Origin: Sphingomonas sp. | Lineage (GTDB): Bacteria > Pseudomonadota > Alphaproteobacteria > Sphingomonadales > Sphingomonadaceae | DNA: 64,000 nucleotides | Assembly: GCF_003248515.1 (NCBI RefSeq) | Contig: NZ_QFOB01000006.1 | Coordinates: forward strand, 1-64,000 | Direction of reading: 5' to 3' | In this document: piece after piece, positions 54,708 to 63,768 of the stretch | Layout: the number at the start of each line of letters is the position of its first letter | How positions within the stretch are numbered: position 1 is the first letter of the stretch | The notes under the pieces: generated by a model | The model's database searches: none | The model's input: the letters and a program-made list of their open reading frames with translations, nothing else | What the model was told of the DNA's origin: nothing | Program-made: the position numbers and the translations under genes

Positions 54708-55322
54708 TCAGCTCGCATATTTGACCGAGCAGCCATAAGCCCGGCTCTCGCTCACGCCGATCTTGCGCCCGGCCTTCATGTCGCCCAGCGCCGCCAGCAC
54801 CATATTCTTCGCGGATGCGATGTCGGCGGGGTTGGCGGTCGGCTTGTCGTCGATGCCGCCCTGATAGACGAGGCGCCCGGCCGGATCGATCACGTACATG
54901 TGTGGCGTCGTCTTGGCGGCGTAGAGATGGCCGACCTTGCCGGCGGGATCGAGCAGATAGGCATTGGGCCTGGCCTTCGATGACGTGACGAAACGCGCGG
55001 CTTGGGCGCCGTTCATATGGCCCTGCTGGCCGGGTGCACCGCTGTTGATCGTCAGCCAGACGACCCCTTGGGCGCCGGCCGCGGCCTGCGTCTTCTGCAT
55101 GTTCCCGCTGCCATAATGTTTCTGCACGAAGGGGCAGCCGGGATTGTTCCACTCCAGCACCACCGTCTTGCCCCTGAACGCGGCGAGGCTCACCTGCTTG
55201 CCGGAGGCATCGGGAAGCGTGAAGTTCGGGGCCATCGCGCCCGTGGCGACATCGGCGGAGGCGGGGGCGGCAAGACTGGCCGCGATCGCGATCATCGCGA
55301 GGCTTCGAAACGGAGTGTGCAT
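54708..55322 (-). CDS. Exported redoxin/thioredoxin-fold protein
   Basis: 204 residues from ATG 55322. Signal peptide (SLAMIAIAASLAAPASA), then APNFTLPDASGKQVSLAAFRG and WNNPGCPFVQKHYG with a single peroxidatic-like cysteine instead of CxxC, followed by KTTPHMYVIDPAGRLVYQGG. This matches the AhpC/TSA-type redoxins of the ResA/DUF-like kind found in proteobacteria. It could reduce hydroperoxides or serve as thiol protein in the periplasm. It lies 35 bases after DsbD on the same strand, which would supply electrons. Confidence 0.85.
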   Translation of the reverse strand: MHTPFRSLAMIAIAASLAAPASADVATGAMAPNFTLPDASGKQVSLAAFRGKTVVLEWNNPGCPFVQKHYGSGNMQKTQAAAGAQGVVWLTINSGAPGQQGHMNGAQAARFVTSSKARPNAYLLDPAGKVGHLYAAKTTPHMYVIDPAGRLVYQGGIDDKPTANPADIASAKNMVLAALGDMKAGRKIGVSESRAYGCSVKYAS

Positions 55323-55357
55323 CTCAGGCTCTCCTCTCGATATATCCCGCCGACTCG

Positions 55358-57406
55358 TCAGGCGGGCAGGGCCGCCAGCATGCCCGGCGTCAGCACCTGC
55401 GGCAATTCCTTCGGTTCGGCGCCGCCCGCCGGATACCAGAGATAGAAGGGCACGCCCGATCGGCCATGCGCCGCGAGGAAACGGCTGATCGCGGGATCGC
55501 CATTCGTCCAGTCGCCGACCATCACCGCCACCTTCTTCGCCGCGAAGGCGTGCGCAACTTCCTCGCGCTCGATCGCGGCCTTTTCGTTGACCTTGCAGGT
55601 CAGACACCAGTCGGCGGTGAAATAGAGGAGCACCGGCCGGCCCTCCGCTCGCAGCGCGGCGAGGCGCACCTCATCGAAACGTTCATGGCCGGGCTCGGCC
55701 GATGCCGCCTGAGTGGCGACAGCGGCGTCGCGCGGTATGGTGACGACGATCACACCCGTCACCAGCAGGGCGGGCACCAGCGGCCACCAGGCAGCGGGCT
55801 TGAACGCAAGCTGACGGCGGCCAACACACCACAGACCGAGCGTGAAGACGAGCGCGGCGGCAAGCGCCAGCGCCATCCCGTCGACGCCGGCCTGCCGCCC
55901 CGCGATCCAGGCCAGACCGAGCGCCGTGAGGAACATCGGCACGCTCAGGATGCGGCGGAGGCGATCCATCCACGCACCCGGCTTCGGCAGGCGATTGCGC
56001 AGGGCGGGGACGAAACCGAGCAGGAGAAACGGCAAAGCGAGCCCCAGCCCGAGCCCCGCGAAGATGGCGAGCGCGGCGGGCGCGGGCAGAACGAGCGCCG
56101 CGCCCAGCGCGACGCCCATGAACGGCCCGGAGCAGGGCGTGGCCACGAAGGCCGCGAGCGCGCCGGTCCAGAAGGCGCCGGCCTTGCCCCCCTGCGACGC
56201 GAGCGCGTCGCCGCCGGTGATGGCGGGCAACTCGAACAGGCCGGCCAGATTGAAGGCGATGGCACTCACGAGAACCAGCAGGATCAGGATGACGCGCACA
56301 TCCTGCAGCTGGAAGGCCCAGCCCGCCGTCTGCCCAGCCGCGCGCAGGCCCAGCAGGACGGCGCCGAGCGCGATGCAGATGGCGACCACGCCGGCCGTAT
56401 AGGCGATCGCCTCGCCCCGCGCGTCCGCCTCCGACTTGCCCGATCGCGCCAGGCTCAGCGCCTTGAGGCTCAGGATCGGGAAGACGCAGGGCATGATATT
56501 GAGCAGCAGACCACCGAGGACTGCGCCTCCCAGCGCCAGCAGGGTTGCGACCAGACCCGTGTCGCCCGCTTTTTCCTGCGCGCCGGATGCGCCGATCGCG
56601 GCGATCGTTCCCGGCATTGCCTCCAGAGCGACGCCACTGTCCGAACCGAGCCGCAGGATGCCCTCGATTTTAGCGGGAGGCGCACCATCCTTGGCGACCG
56701 TCTCGATCACGAGGCGATCCCCCTCGCGCGCCACCTTCTGCGGCGCAGCATAATCGATGATCTTGTCGGTCAGGGGAAAGAAATAGGGCTGCACCGCCTG
56801 CGCGGCGGCCGGCAGGGGCACTTCGAGGCGGAAGGTCTTGCCCGAAATGGCATAATGCGCGACGCCGCCGAGCGGCCGGGGGAGCGCCGCGCGCCAGCGA
56901 TCGAACTGTGCGATCTTGGCCGGATCGGCATGGCCATCCCCCACCGTCAGCTCGGTTTCCAGCACGGCTGTTTCGGGCACGCAGACGGAAGGGTTGCAGG
57001 CAAGCCAGTCCAGCTTGGCCTTGATCGGCAGCTGCGTGCCCGGTGCCATGCCCTTCGGCACGTCGACCGTGACGAGCATCGCGTAATCGCGCTCATAAAC
57101 ATAGTTCATCAGGCCCGCGATCAGCAGCGTCTGCGGCACCGGATATTGGAGCGGGCCGAAATGGAGGCCCTTGTCCGCTGTCCATTCCACCAGCGTCTCG
57201 ATCCCGGCGTCGCCCGGATTTTTCCAATAGCCGTGCCAGGTGGGATCGGGGCGCATCGCGAAAGCCAGCGTCACCTTGCTGCCGGGCGCCGGCGTGGCGC
57301 TTTCTGCCACGAGAGCGGGGGTGATATGATTGGTGGTGCCCAGCGCCTCGGCAAAGGCGGGCGCGGCCAGCAGCAGGGCGAACAGCGTGAGGATGCGACG
57401 GATCAT
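55358..57406 (-). CDS. dsbD: Thiol:disulfide interchange protein DsbD
   Basis: 682 residues from ATG 57406. N-terminal signal peptide and periplasmic alpha-like domain (LDWLACNPSVCVPETAVLE with two cysteines), eight membrane helices of the CcdA type with the buried cysteines in NIMPCVFPIL and FVATPCSGPFMG, and a C-terminal thioredoxin domain (YFTADWCLTCKVNEK). It passes electrons from cytoplasmic thioredoxin to the periplasm. The redoxin gene downstream is a likely acceptor and is probably co-transcribed. Confidence 0.93.
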   Translation of the reverse strand: MIRRILTLFALLLAAPAFAEALGTTNHITPALVAESATPAPGSKVTLAFAMRPDPTWHGYWKNPGDAGIETLVEWTADKGLHFGPLQYPVPQTLLIAGLMNYVYERDYAMLVTVDVPKGMAPGTQLPIKAKLDWLACNPSVCVPETAVLETELTVGDGHADPAKIAQFDRWRAALPRPLGGVAHYAISGKTFRLEVPLPAAAQAVQPYFFPLTDKIIDYAAPQKVAREGDRLVIETVAKDGAPPAKIEGILRLGSDSGVALEAMPGTIAAIGASGAQEKAGDTGLVATLLALGGAVLGGLLLNIMPCVFPILSLKALSLARSGKSEADARGEAIAYTAGVVAICIALGAVLLGLRAAGQTAGWAFQLQDVRVILILLVLVSAIAFNLAGLFELPAITGGDALASQGGKAGAFWTGALAAFVATPCSGPFMGVALGAALVLPAPAALAIFAGLGLGLALPFLLLGFVPALRNRLPKPGAWMDRLRRILSVPMFLTALGLAWIAGRQAGVDGMALALAAALVFTLGLWCVGRRQLAFKPAAWWPLVPALLVTGVIVVTIPRDAAVATQAASAEPGHERFDEVRLAALRAEGRPVLLYFTADWCLTCKVNEKAAIEREEVAHAFAAKKVAVMVGDWTNGDPAISRFLAAHGRSGVPFYLWYPAGGAEPKELPQVLTPGMLAALPA

Positions 57407-57458
57407 GTTACGCCTTTAGCATGGCAGGCGGGCGAAACGCGATGACCGGAGCGCGATG

Positions 57459-57752
57459 TCAGCGCTGGTCACAAGCCTCATAGACGCCGTTCATGCAGGC
57501 ATCCACGCGCGCGCGCCATTCCGCCATGCGGCGCTGATAGGCGGCGCGGGCGGCGGCATAATCACGCCGGGCATCATTCGCCTCTCGTGCCGCGCCGCGA
57601 TCGTCGCGTCTGTCCACCACGGCGGCCGCCTGCCGGTTGAGCTGCTGGGTGCGCAACCGATCGAGCCTGTGCGCCTCGTCCTCCACCTCCTGGGCCGAGG
57701 ATGCGGCTACGGGATGGGCGGCGATGAACGAGGCGATCAGCAGATGGCGCAT
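57459..57752 (-). CDS. Small exported coiled-coil protein
   Basis: 97 residues from ATG 57752. Signal peptide (LIASFIAAHPVAASSA), then a charged helical region (QEVEDEAHRLDRLRTQQLN) and a C-terminal pair of cysteines (VDACMNGVYEACDQR) that could form a disulfide. Such small periplasmic proteins are common in sphingomonads; no function known. It sits between the metH C-half and dsbD, on the same strand. Confidence 0.7.
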   Translation of the reverse strand: MRHLLIASFIAAHPVAASSAQEVEDEAHRLDRLRTQQLNRQAAAVVDRRDDRGAAREANDARRDYAAARAAYQRRMAEWRARVDACMNGVYEACDQR

Positions 57753-57806
57753 GCGGGAGGCTGCGCCGAAGCGGATTGCGCGGGGCTGAACGCGGCCCCG
57801 CGCCGC

Positions 57807-60416
57807 TCAATCGAGATTGGGGCGCAGATAGCGCTCCGCCAGCGCCACATCGATGCCGCGCCGGGCGGCATAATCCTCCACCTGATCCTGCCCGATCCGT
57901 GCCACGCCGAAATACTGGCTGTCGGGATGGCCGAAATAAAAGCCGGAGACGGCCGCTGTCGGCAGCATCGCGAAGCTTTCGGTGAGCGAGATGCCGGTGG
58001 CGTGATGCGCGTCCAGCATCTTGAACAGCGTCGGCTTCAGGCTGTGATCGGGGCACGCGGGATAGCCCGGCGCCGGTCGGATGCCGCGATACTGCTCCTT
58101 GATGAGCGCCTCGTTGGTCAGTTGTTCGCCCTCGGCATAGCCCCAGAGCGCCGAACGCACATAATGGTGGAGCCGCTCGGCAAAAGCCTCTGCCAGACGA
58201 TCGGCCAGCGCCTTCAGGAGGATGTCCGAATAATCGTCGATCGCGGCGCGGAAACGGGCGAGGTGGGGCTCGATGCCGTGGATCGAGACGGCGAAGCCGC
58301 CGATCCAGTCGCCATCATGGCTGATGAAATCGGCGAGACACATGCTGGCGCGGCCTTCGCGCTTCGCGATCTGCTGGCGCAGGAAAGGGAGCTTCACATG
58401 ACTCTCGTCCGGCATGTGGACGATCACGTCGTCGCCCTCGCGGCGGCAGGGCCACAGGCCACAGACGCCCTTCGCGACAAGCCAGCGATCCTCGATCACC
58501 TTGTCGAGCATCTTCTGCGCATCGGCATAAAGCGAGCGCGCGCTTTCGCCCACCACGTTGTCTTCGAGGATCGCCGGGAAGTTGCCAGCCAGCTCCCATG
58601 CGCGGAAGAAGGGCGTCCAGTCGATATACTGGCGCAGATCCTTCAGATCCCAATCCTCGAACACATGCACGCCGGGCATGCGCGGGCGGCCGGGCTTGAG
58701 GCTTTCGTCCAGCGTGAAGGCATTGGCGCGCGCCTGCTCCAGCGTAAGCAGGGCGTTTTGCGGCTTGCCCTCGCGGGCGATGCGGACGGCTTCATATTCG
58801 TCGGCGGTCTTGGCGACGAAAGCGTCGCGCTGCGTATCGCTCATCAAGGTCGAGGCGACACCGACGGCGCGGCTGGCATCGAGGACATGGACCACCGGCC
58901 CCGTATATTTGGGCGCGATGCGGAGCGCGGTGTGGACCTTGGAGGTGGTGGCGCCACCGATCAGCAGCGGCATCGTCATGGACGAGCGCTGCATCTCCTC
59001 GGCGACCGTCACCATCTCGTCGAGCGAGGGGGTGATGAGGCCGGAGAGGCCGATCATGTCGGCGTCATTCTCGTTGGCGGCCTTCAGGATATCCGGCCAG
59101 GGGACCATCACGCCGAGATCGATCACGTCATAGCCATTGCACTGGAGCACGACGCCGACGATGTTCTTGCCGATATCGTGCACGTCGCCCTTTACGGTCG
59201 CCATGACGACGCGGCCCTTGGCGCGCTGTCCCTCCACCTTCTCCGCCTCGATGAAGGGAAGGAGGTGGGCGACCGCCTTCTTCATCACGCGGGCGGACTT
59301 CACGACCTGCGGCAGGAACATCTTGCCCGATCCGAACAGATCGCCGACGACGTTCATTCCATCCATCAGCGGGCCTTCGATCACCTCGATCGGACGACCG
59401 CCGCGATCGAAGATCTGCTGGCGGGCCTCCTCGGTATCGGCCACGACATGCGCGTCGATGCCCTTCACCAGCGCATGTTCGAGACGCTTGACCACATCCC
59501 AGCCGCGCCATTCCTCGGCGGCCTTTTCAGCGACGGCGTCGGTGCCCCGGAAGCTTTCGGCCAGCGCCACCAGCCGCTCGCCCGCCTCGGGATCGCGATT
59601 GAGGATCACATCCTCGCACGCCTCGCGCAGCTTGGGATCGATCTGGTCATAGACGTCGAGCTGCCCGGCATTGACGATGCCCATGTCCATTCCCGCCGGA
59701 ATGGCATGGTAGAGGAAGACCGAGTGCATCGCGCGGCGCACCGGCTCGTTGCCGCGGAACGAGAAGCTCAGGTTCGAGAGGCCGCCGGAGATGTGGACGT
59801 GCGGGCAGCGGGCGCGGATCTCGCGCGTGGCCTCGATGAAATCGACGCCATAATTGTTATGCTCCTCGATGCCCGTCGCCACCGCGAAGACGTTGGGATC
59901 GAAGATGATGTCCTCAGGCGGAAAGCCGATGCCCATCAGGAGCTTGTAGGCGCGCTCGCAGATCTCGATCTTGCGATCCCTGGTATCGGCCTGGCCGGTC
60001 TCGTCGAAGGCCATGACGACGACGGCGGCGCCATAGTTCATCACCTTGCGGGCATATTTGAGGAATTCGGCCTCGCCTTCCTTCATGCTGATCGAATTCA
60101 CGATCGGCTTGCCGGAGACGCACTTCAGCCCGGCCTCGATCACCGACCATTTGGAGCTGTCGATCATCACGGGCACGCGGGCGATGTCCGGCTCGGCGGC
60201 GATCAGCTTCAGGAAGGTGGTCATCGCATGGTGGGCATCCAGCAGGCCCTCGTCCATGTTGACGTCGATCACCTGCGCGCCATTCTCCACCTGAGCGCGG
60301 GCGACATCGATGGCCTTGGTGTAATCGCCGGCCATGATGAGCTTCTTGAACGCGGCGGAGCCCGTGACGTTCGTGCGTTCGCCGACATTGACGAAGGTGG
60401 CGGTTGGGGTGGTCAT
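57807..60416 (-). CDS. metH: Methionine synthase, C-terminal half (folate, B12, activation)
   Basis: 869 residues from ATG 60416. Pterin-binding domain (FVNVGERTNVTGSAAF), cap and B12-binding domain with DVHDIGKNIVGVVLQ (base-off histidine), and the activation domain binding S-adenosylmethionine (RPAPGYPACPDHSL). It transfers methyl from 5-methyltetrahydrofolate to cobalamin and on to homocysteine. The homocysteine module is encoded separately upstream at 60559-61614. Splitting MetH into two adjacent genes is a known trait of sphingomonads and some related bacteria. A REP-like element lies between the two. Confidence 0.94.
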   Translation of the reverse strand: MTTPTATFVNVGERTNVTGSAAFKKLIMAGDYTKAIDVARAQVENGAQVIDVNMDEGLLDAHHAMTTFLKLIAAEPDIARVPVMIDSSKWSVIEAGLKCVSGKPIVNSISMKEGEAEFLKYARKVMNYGAAVVVMAFDETGQADTRDRKIEICERAYKLLMGIGFPPEDIIFDPNVFAVATGIEEHNNYGVDFIEATREIRARCPHVHISGGLSNLSFSFRGNEPVRRAMHSVFLYHAIPAGMDMGIVNAGQLDVYDQIDPKLREACEDVILNRDPEAGERLVALAESFRGTDAVAEKAAEEWRGWDVVKRLEHALVKGIDAHVVADTEEARQQIFDRGGRPIEVIEGPLMDGMNVVGDLFGSGKMFLPQVVKSARVMKKAVAHLLPFIEAEKVEGQRAKGRVVMATVKGDVHDIGKNIVGVVLQCNGYDVIDLGVMVPWPDILKAANENDADMIGLSGLITPSLDEMVTVAEEMQRSSMTMPLLIGGATTSKVHTALRIAPKYTGPVVHVLDASRAVGVASTLMSDTQRDAFVAKTADEYEAVRIAREGKPQNALLTLEQARANAFTLDESLKPGRPRMPGVHVFEDWDLKDLRQYIDWTPFFRAWELAGNFPAILEDNVVGESARSLYADAQKMLDKVIEDRWLVAKGVCGLWPCRREGDDVIVHMPDESHVKLPFLRQQIAKREGRASMCLADFISHDGDWIGGFAVSIHGIEPHLARFRAAIDDYSDILLKALADRLAEAFAERLHHYVRSALWGYAEGEQLTNEALIKEQYRGIRPAPGYPACPDHSLKPTLFKMLDAHHATGISLTESFAMLPTAAVSGFYFGHPDSQYFGVARIGQDQVEDYAARRGIDVALAERYLRPNLD

Positions 60417-60426
60417 TCTTGCTCCG

Positions 60427-60554
60427 ATCCTCCCCGGTACGGGGAGGGGGACCGCTCGCAGAGCGGTGGAGGGGGCTCTCCATTATCGGTGACGCCAGTG
60501 GAGAGCCCCCTCCACCAGCCTTTGACTGGTCACCCTCCCCGGGCCGGGGAGGAT
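60427..60554. repeat. REP-like inverted pair between metH halves
   Basis: 128 bases made of two large complementary arms: CTCCCCGGTACGGGGAGG with GGAGGGGGCTCTCC, and later GGAGAGCCCCCTCCACC with CCTCCCCGGGCCGGGGAGG. A closely similar element lies at 61633-61760. Intergenic palindromes of this type are known in alphaproteobacterial genomes. Their position between co-directional genes suggests action on mRNA, for example stability or local attenuation. Confidence 0.8.
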
Positions 60555-60558
60555 CAAT

Positions 60559-61614
60559 TTACGCCGCCATCACGAACGGGTCGAGGCCGGCAAGCTTCAT
60601 GACGGGCGTGAGACTGGGAAGCGGGCGAGGCGGGAAGCCGGCGACCGCCTTCGCCATCGCCGCGATATGCGGCGGCGTCGAGCCGCAGCAGCCGCCGACG
60701 ACGTTCACCAGGCCCTGTTCGGCCCATTCACGAATGAAACCGCCGGTCGTCTCGGGCAATTCGTCATAGGCGCCGAGATCGTTGGGCAGGCCGGCATTCG
60801 GATAGATCATCACCAGGGCGTCGGCGATCTGCGAGATCACCTGAACGTGCGGACGGAGCAGATCCGCTCCGAACGCGCAGTTGAGCCCGATCGTGAGCGG
60901 GCGGGCATGCCGCACGCTCGACCAGAAGGCCTCGACCGAATGACCGGAAAGGTTGCGCCCGGACATGTCGGTGACGGTCATCGAGATCATCACCGGGATC
61001 TCGGCGCCGCGTTCCTCCTCGACCTCCTTCACGGCCATGATCGCGGCCTTGCAGTTGAGTGTGTCGAACACGGTTTCGATCAGGATGAAGTCGGCGCCGC
61101 CATCCAGCAGCGCGCCCGCCTGATCCTTGTAGACGTCTTTCAGATCGTCATATTCGATCGCGCGAAAACCGGGATCGTTCACGTCGGGCGAGAGCGAGAG
61201 CGTCTTGTTCGTCGGCCCGATCGCGCCTGCGACGAAGCGGGGGCGGCCATCCTTCGCCGCATATTCATCGGCGGCCTTCCGCGCGATGCCGGCGGCGGCG
61301 AGGTTCATCTCGCGAACCAGATGGACGGCCGCATAATCCTCCTGGCTGATCGTGTTGGCGTTGAACGTGTTGGTGGAAACGATGTCCGATCCCGCATCCA
61401 GATATTGCCGCGTGATCGCATCGACCACATCGGGCCGGGTCAGCACGAGCAGGTCGTTATTGCCCTTCTGATCCAGCTTCAGATCATAGGCGCCGCGATA
61501 ATCGGCCTCCTGCAGCTTGTAGGTCTGGATCATCGTGCCGAATGCGCCATCGGTGATCAGCACGCGCTTGGCGGCTTCGGCCCGGAAGACGGCGGCGACG
61601 GGGGAGGGGGTCAT
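60559..61614 (-). CDS. Methionine synthase, homocysteine S-methyltransferase half
   Basis: 351 residues from ATG 61614. The barrel is recognised by ITDGAFGTMIQTYKLQEAD, VSTNTFNANTISQEDY and the zinc-binding pair in VNVVGGCCGSTPPHI, with the third cysteine in GLNCAFGADL. This is the module that binds and activates homocysteine in MetH. It works with the folate and B12 half encoded immediately downstream. A shorter name such as metH1 might be used; the start at 61614 follows a normal spacing after metF. Confidence 0.92.
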   Translation of the reverse strand: MTPSPVAAVFRAEAAKRVLITDGAFGTMIQTYKLQEADYRGAYDLKLDQKGNNDLLVLTRPDVVDAITRQYLDAGSDIVSTNTFNANTISQEDYAAVHLVREMNLAAAGIARKAADEYAAKDGRPRFVAGAIGPTNKTLSLSPDVNDPGFRAIEYDDLKDVYKDQAGALLDGGADFILIETVFDTLNCKAAIMAVKEVEEERGAEIPVMISMTVTDMSGRNLSGHSVEAFWSSVRHARPLTIGLNCAFGADLLRPHVQVISQIADALVMIYPNAGLPNDLGAYDELPETTGGFIREWAEQGLVNVVGGCCGSTPPHIAAMAKAVAGFPPRPLPSLTPVMKLAGLDPFVMAA

Positions 61615-61632
61615 GAGCGAAGCCTTTGCGCG

Positions 61633-61760
61633 CCTCCCCGGCACGGGGAGGGGGGACCGCCGCGAAGCGGTGGCGGAGGGGGCTCTCCTTTGAACGGATC
61701 ACCGGTGGAGAGCCCCCTCCACCAGCCCTCGGCTGGTCCCCCTCCCCGTGCCGGGGAGGA
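61633..61760. repeat. REP-like inverted pair between metF and metH N-half
   Basis: 128 bases with the same architecture as 60427-60554: CTCCCCGGCACGGGGAGG, GGAGGGGGCTCTCC, GGAGAGCCCCCTCCACC and CCTCCCCGTGCCGGGGAGG. The two copies differ in the loops and by several point changes. They could be members of a genome-wide family. Confidence 0.8.
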
Positions 61761-61769
61761 GCTGAAAAT

Positions 61770-62717
61770 CTAGGCCGCCGCTTCCAGCGCTCCGCCCAGC
61801 TTCGCCGGGCGCTTCCCCAGCAGGTGGCAGATCGCGTAGGCGAGTTCGGCGCGGTTGAGCGTGTAGAAATGGAACTGGCGGACACCACCCGCATAAAGCT
61901 TGCGGCACAGTTCCGCTGCGATCGTCGCGGAGACGAGCTGGCGGGCGGCGGGATGATCGTCCAGCCCCTCGAACAGGCGGCCCATCCATTCGGGCACCTC
62001 GGTGTTGCACATGCCCGCCATGCGAGTGACCGCCGCGAAGGTGGAGACGGGCATGATGCCGGGCACGATTTCCGCATCGATGCCGGCGGCCGCCGCCGCA
62101 TCGCGGAACCGGAAAAAGGTTTCGGGCGAGAAGAAGAATTGGGTGATGGCGCGATCCGCACCCGCATCGATCTTGCGCTTCAGATTGTCGAGATCGACCT
62201 GCGGGTTCGCCGAATCCGGGTGGCATTCGGGATAGGCGGCGACCGAAATCTCGAACGGCGCGATCTTCCGGAGGCCGGCCGTCAACGCGGCCGCATTCTC
62301 ATAGCCGCCGGGATGGCTCCGGAATGCTTCGCCCGCACGCGGCGGATCGCCCCTGAGCGCCACGATGTGGCGGACGCCGGCTTCCCAGTAATCGCGGGCG
62401 ATCCGGTCGATCTCCTCACGCGTGGCATCGACGCAGGTGAGATGCGCGGCGGCGGGGATGCTCGTCTCGCGTACGATCCGCGCGACCGTCTGATGCGTGC
62501 GCTCGCGAGTCGATCCGCCCGCGCCATAGGTGACGGAGACGAAGCGCGGGGCGAGCGGCGCCAGCGTCTGGATCGCGTCCCAGAGCGTCTGTTCCATCTT
62601 CTCCGTCTTGGGCGGGAAAAATTCGAAAGACACGCCGATATCACCCGCGACATCGGCATAAAGCGGCGCCGAAAGCGCGCTCTGCGCCTCGTGCAGCTGG
62701 CTCAACGAAAGTCCCAT
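61770..62717 (-). CDS. metF: Methylenetetrahydrofolate reductase
   Basis: 315 residues from ATG 62717, which shares a base with the stop of the upstream gene (TAATG). Family signatures: FEFFPPKTEKMEQTLW, SVTYGAGGSTRERTHQ, HLTCVDATREEIDRI and DAGADRAITQFFFSPETFFRF (flavin and folate region). It reduces 5,10-methylenetetrahydrofolate to the 5-methyl form used by methionine synthase. It forms an operon with the ArsR-methyltransferase fusion and the two metH genes. Confidence 0.95.
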   Translation of the reverse strand: MGLSLSQLHEAQSALSAPLYADVAGDIGVSFEFFPPKTEKMEQTLWDAIQTLAPLAPRFVSVTYGAGGSTRERTHQTVARIVRETSIPAAAHLTCVDATREEIDRIARDYWEAGVRHIVALRGDPPRAGEAFRSHPGGYENAAALTAGLRKIAPFEISVAAYPECHPDSANPQVDLDNLKRKIDAGADRAITQFFFSPETFFRFRDAAAAAGIDAEIVPGIMPVSTFAAVTRMAGMCNTEVPEWMGRLFEGLDDHPAARQLVSATIAAELCRKLYAGGVRQFHFYTLNRAELAYAICHLLGKRPAKLGGALEAAA

Positions 62718-63676
62718 TACGCAACGGCCTTAAGCAGTCGGCTTTCCGGGCGGCGCTGCCCGAGCCAGAGTTTTACGGTCAGTTCGCCGCCCCGCAATTC
62801 GCGGGTGGCATCCATATGGAGCCCGGCCGCCGTGAACCAGCCCTCGATCTGATGATCGTCGAAGCCCAGGCGGACATGGGCGTCACGCTCGCGCAGCACA
62901 TCATGATCGTGCGCCGCGAAATCGATGATGAGCAGGCGTCCATCCTCGCCCAGCGTGCGGCCGGCCTCCATGATCGCGGCGGCCGGCGCCTGCGCATAAT
63001 GCAGCACCTGATGGATCACCACCGTATCGGCCCCGCCATCGGCGACGGGCAGGGCATACATGTCGCCCTGGCGCAGCTCGGCGCGCGGCTGCCCATCCTT
63101 CGCGACCTTGGCGCGGGCGAGCCGCAGCATTTCCGGGCTGCGATCGATGCCCACGGCACTGGTGGCGCGATCGAGCAGCAATTCGATCATCCGGCCCGTG
63201 CCGGTGCCAATATCGACGAGGCGGCCGAGCGGATCATCGCCCAGCAGATCGAGGATCGCGCCCTCCACCTGCGCCTCCGCCACATGGAGCGAGCGGATCG
63301 CATCCCATTCGGCGGCATGCTGATTGAAATAGGCTTCGGCGGCGGACACCCGATCGGCACGCACGGCCGCCAGCCTCGCCGCGTCGGCGATTTCCCAGCG
63401 TTCGGCGGCGATATCCTCCCAACCGTCGATCGCGGCAAGCAAAGGACCTTCCCGCGCGGCCGATCCCAGGCCGAGGAAAATCCAGCTGCCCTCGCGCCGC
63501 CTGTCGCACAGATCGGCATCGGCGAGGATCTTGACGTGGCGCGAGACGCGGGGTTGGCTCTGGCCGAGAACCTGGGCGAGTTCGCCCACCGAAAGCTCCA
63601 TCTGGCGCAGCAATGCGACGATCCGAAGCCTGGTGGGATCGGCGAGCGCGCGAAAGACGGCAAGAGGCGCGGGCAT
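62717..63676 (-). CDS. ArsR-type HTH fused to SAM-dependent methyltransferase
   Basis: 319 residues from ATG 63676, with CAGGAGA ribosome site. Residues 1-90 form an ArsR-like winged helix (ALADPTRLRIVALLRQMEL, VLGQSQPRVSRHVKIL). After a helical linker, residues about 135-300 are a class I methyltransferase (LVDIGTGTGRMIELLL, VVIHQVLHYAQ, LLIIDFAAHDHD). Such fusions sit in front of metF in many alphaproteobacteria and are believed to sense S-adenosyl compounds of the methyl cycle, as SahR regulators do. The operator-like palindrome just upstream supports autoregulation. Enzymatic activity is uncertain. Confidence 0.88.
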   Translation of the reverse strand: MPAPLAVFRALADPTRLRIVALLRQMELSVGELAQVLGQSQPRVSRHVKILADADLCDRRREGSWIFLGLGSAAREGPLLAAIDGWEDIAAERWEIADAARLAAVRADRVSAAEAYFNQHAAEWDAIRSLHVAEAQVEGAILDLLGDDPLGRLVDIGTGTGRMIELLLDRATSAVGIDRSPEMLRLARAKVAKDGQPRAELRQGDMYALPVADGGADTVVIHQVLHYAQAPAAAIMEAGRTLGEDGRLLIIDFAAHDHDVLRERDAHVRLGFDDHQIEGWFTAAGLHMDATRELRGGELTVKLWLGQRRPESRLLKAVA

Positions 63677-63701
63677 CGTCCAGAAATCTCCTGCAATCGA
63701 G

Positions 63702-63723
63702 ACATAAAGATGTCTTTATATGT
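63702..63723 (-). promoter_or_regulatory. Operator-like palindrome of the met operon
   Basis: ACATAAAGATGTCTTTATATGT-type dyad: arms ACATAAAGA and TCTTTATATGT around a TG centre, one mismatch. AT-rich in a very GC-rich region. It lies 26 bases upstream of the ArsR-methyltransferase ATG and about 45 bases upstream of the divergent lipoprotein gene, so it could control both. Confidence 0.7.
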
Positions 63724-63768
63724 GGTCAAGGCCTTGTTCGACCGAAGGGCCTATGGCAGCGCCACGCC

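Noticed and set aside
57456..60602. 1048-codon plus-strand open frame opposite the metH C-half
   Set aside because: Shadow of a strongly conserved gene; composition (His, Asp, Arg, Gly) is typical of antisense frames.
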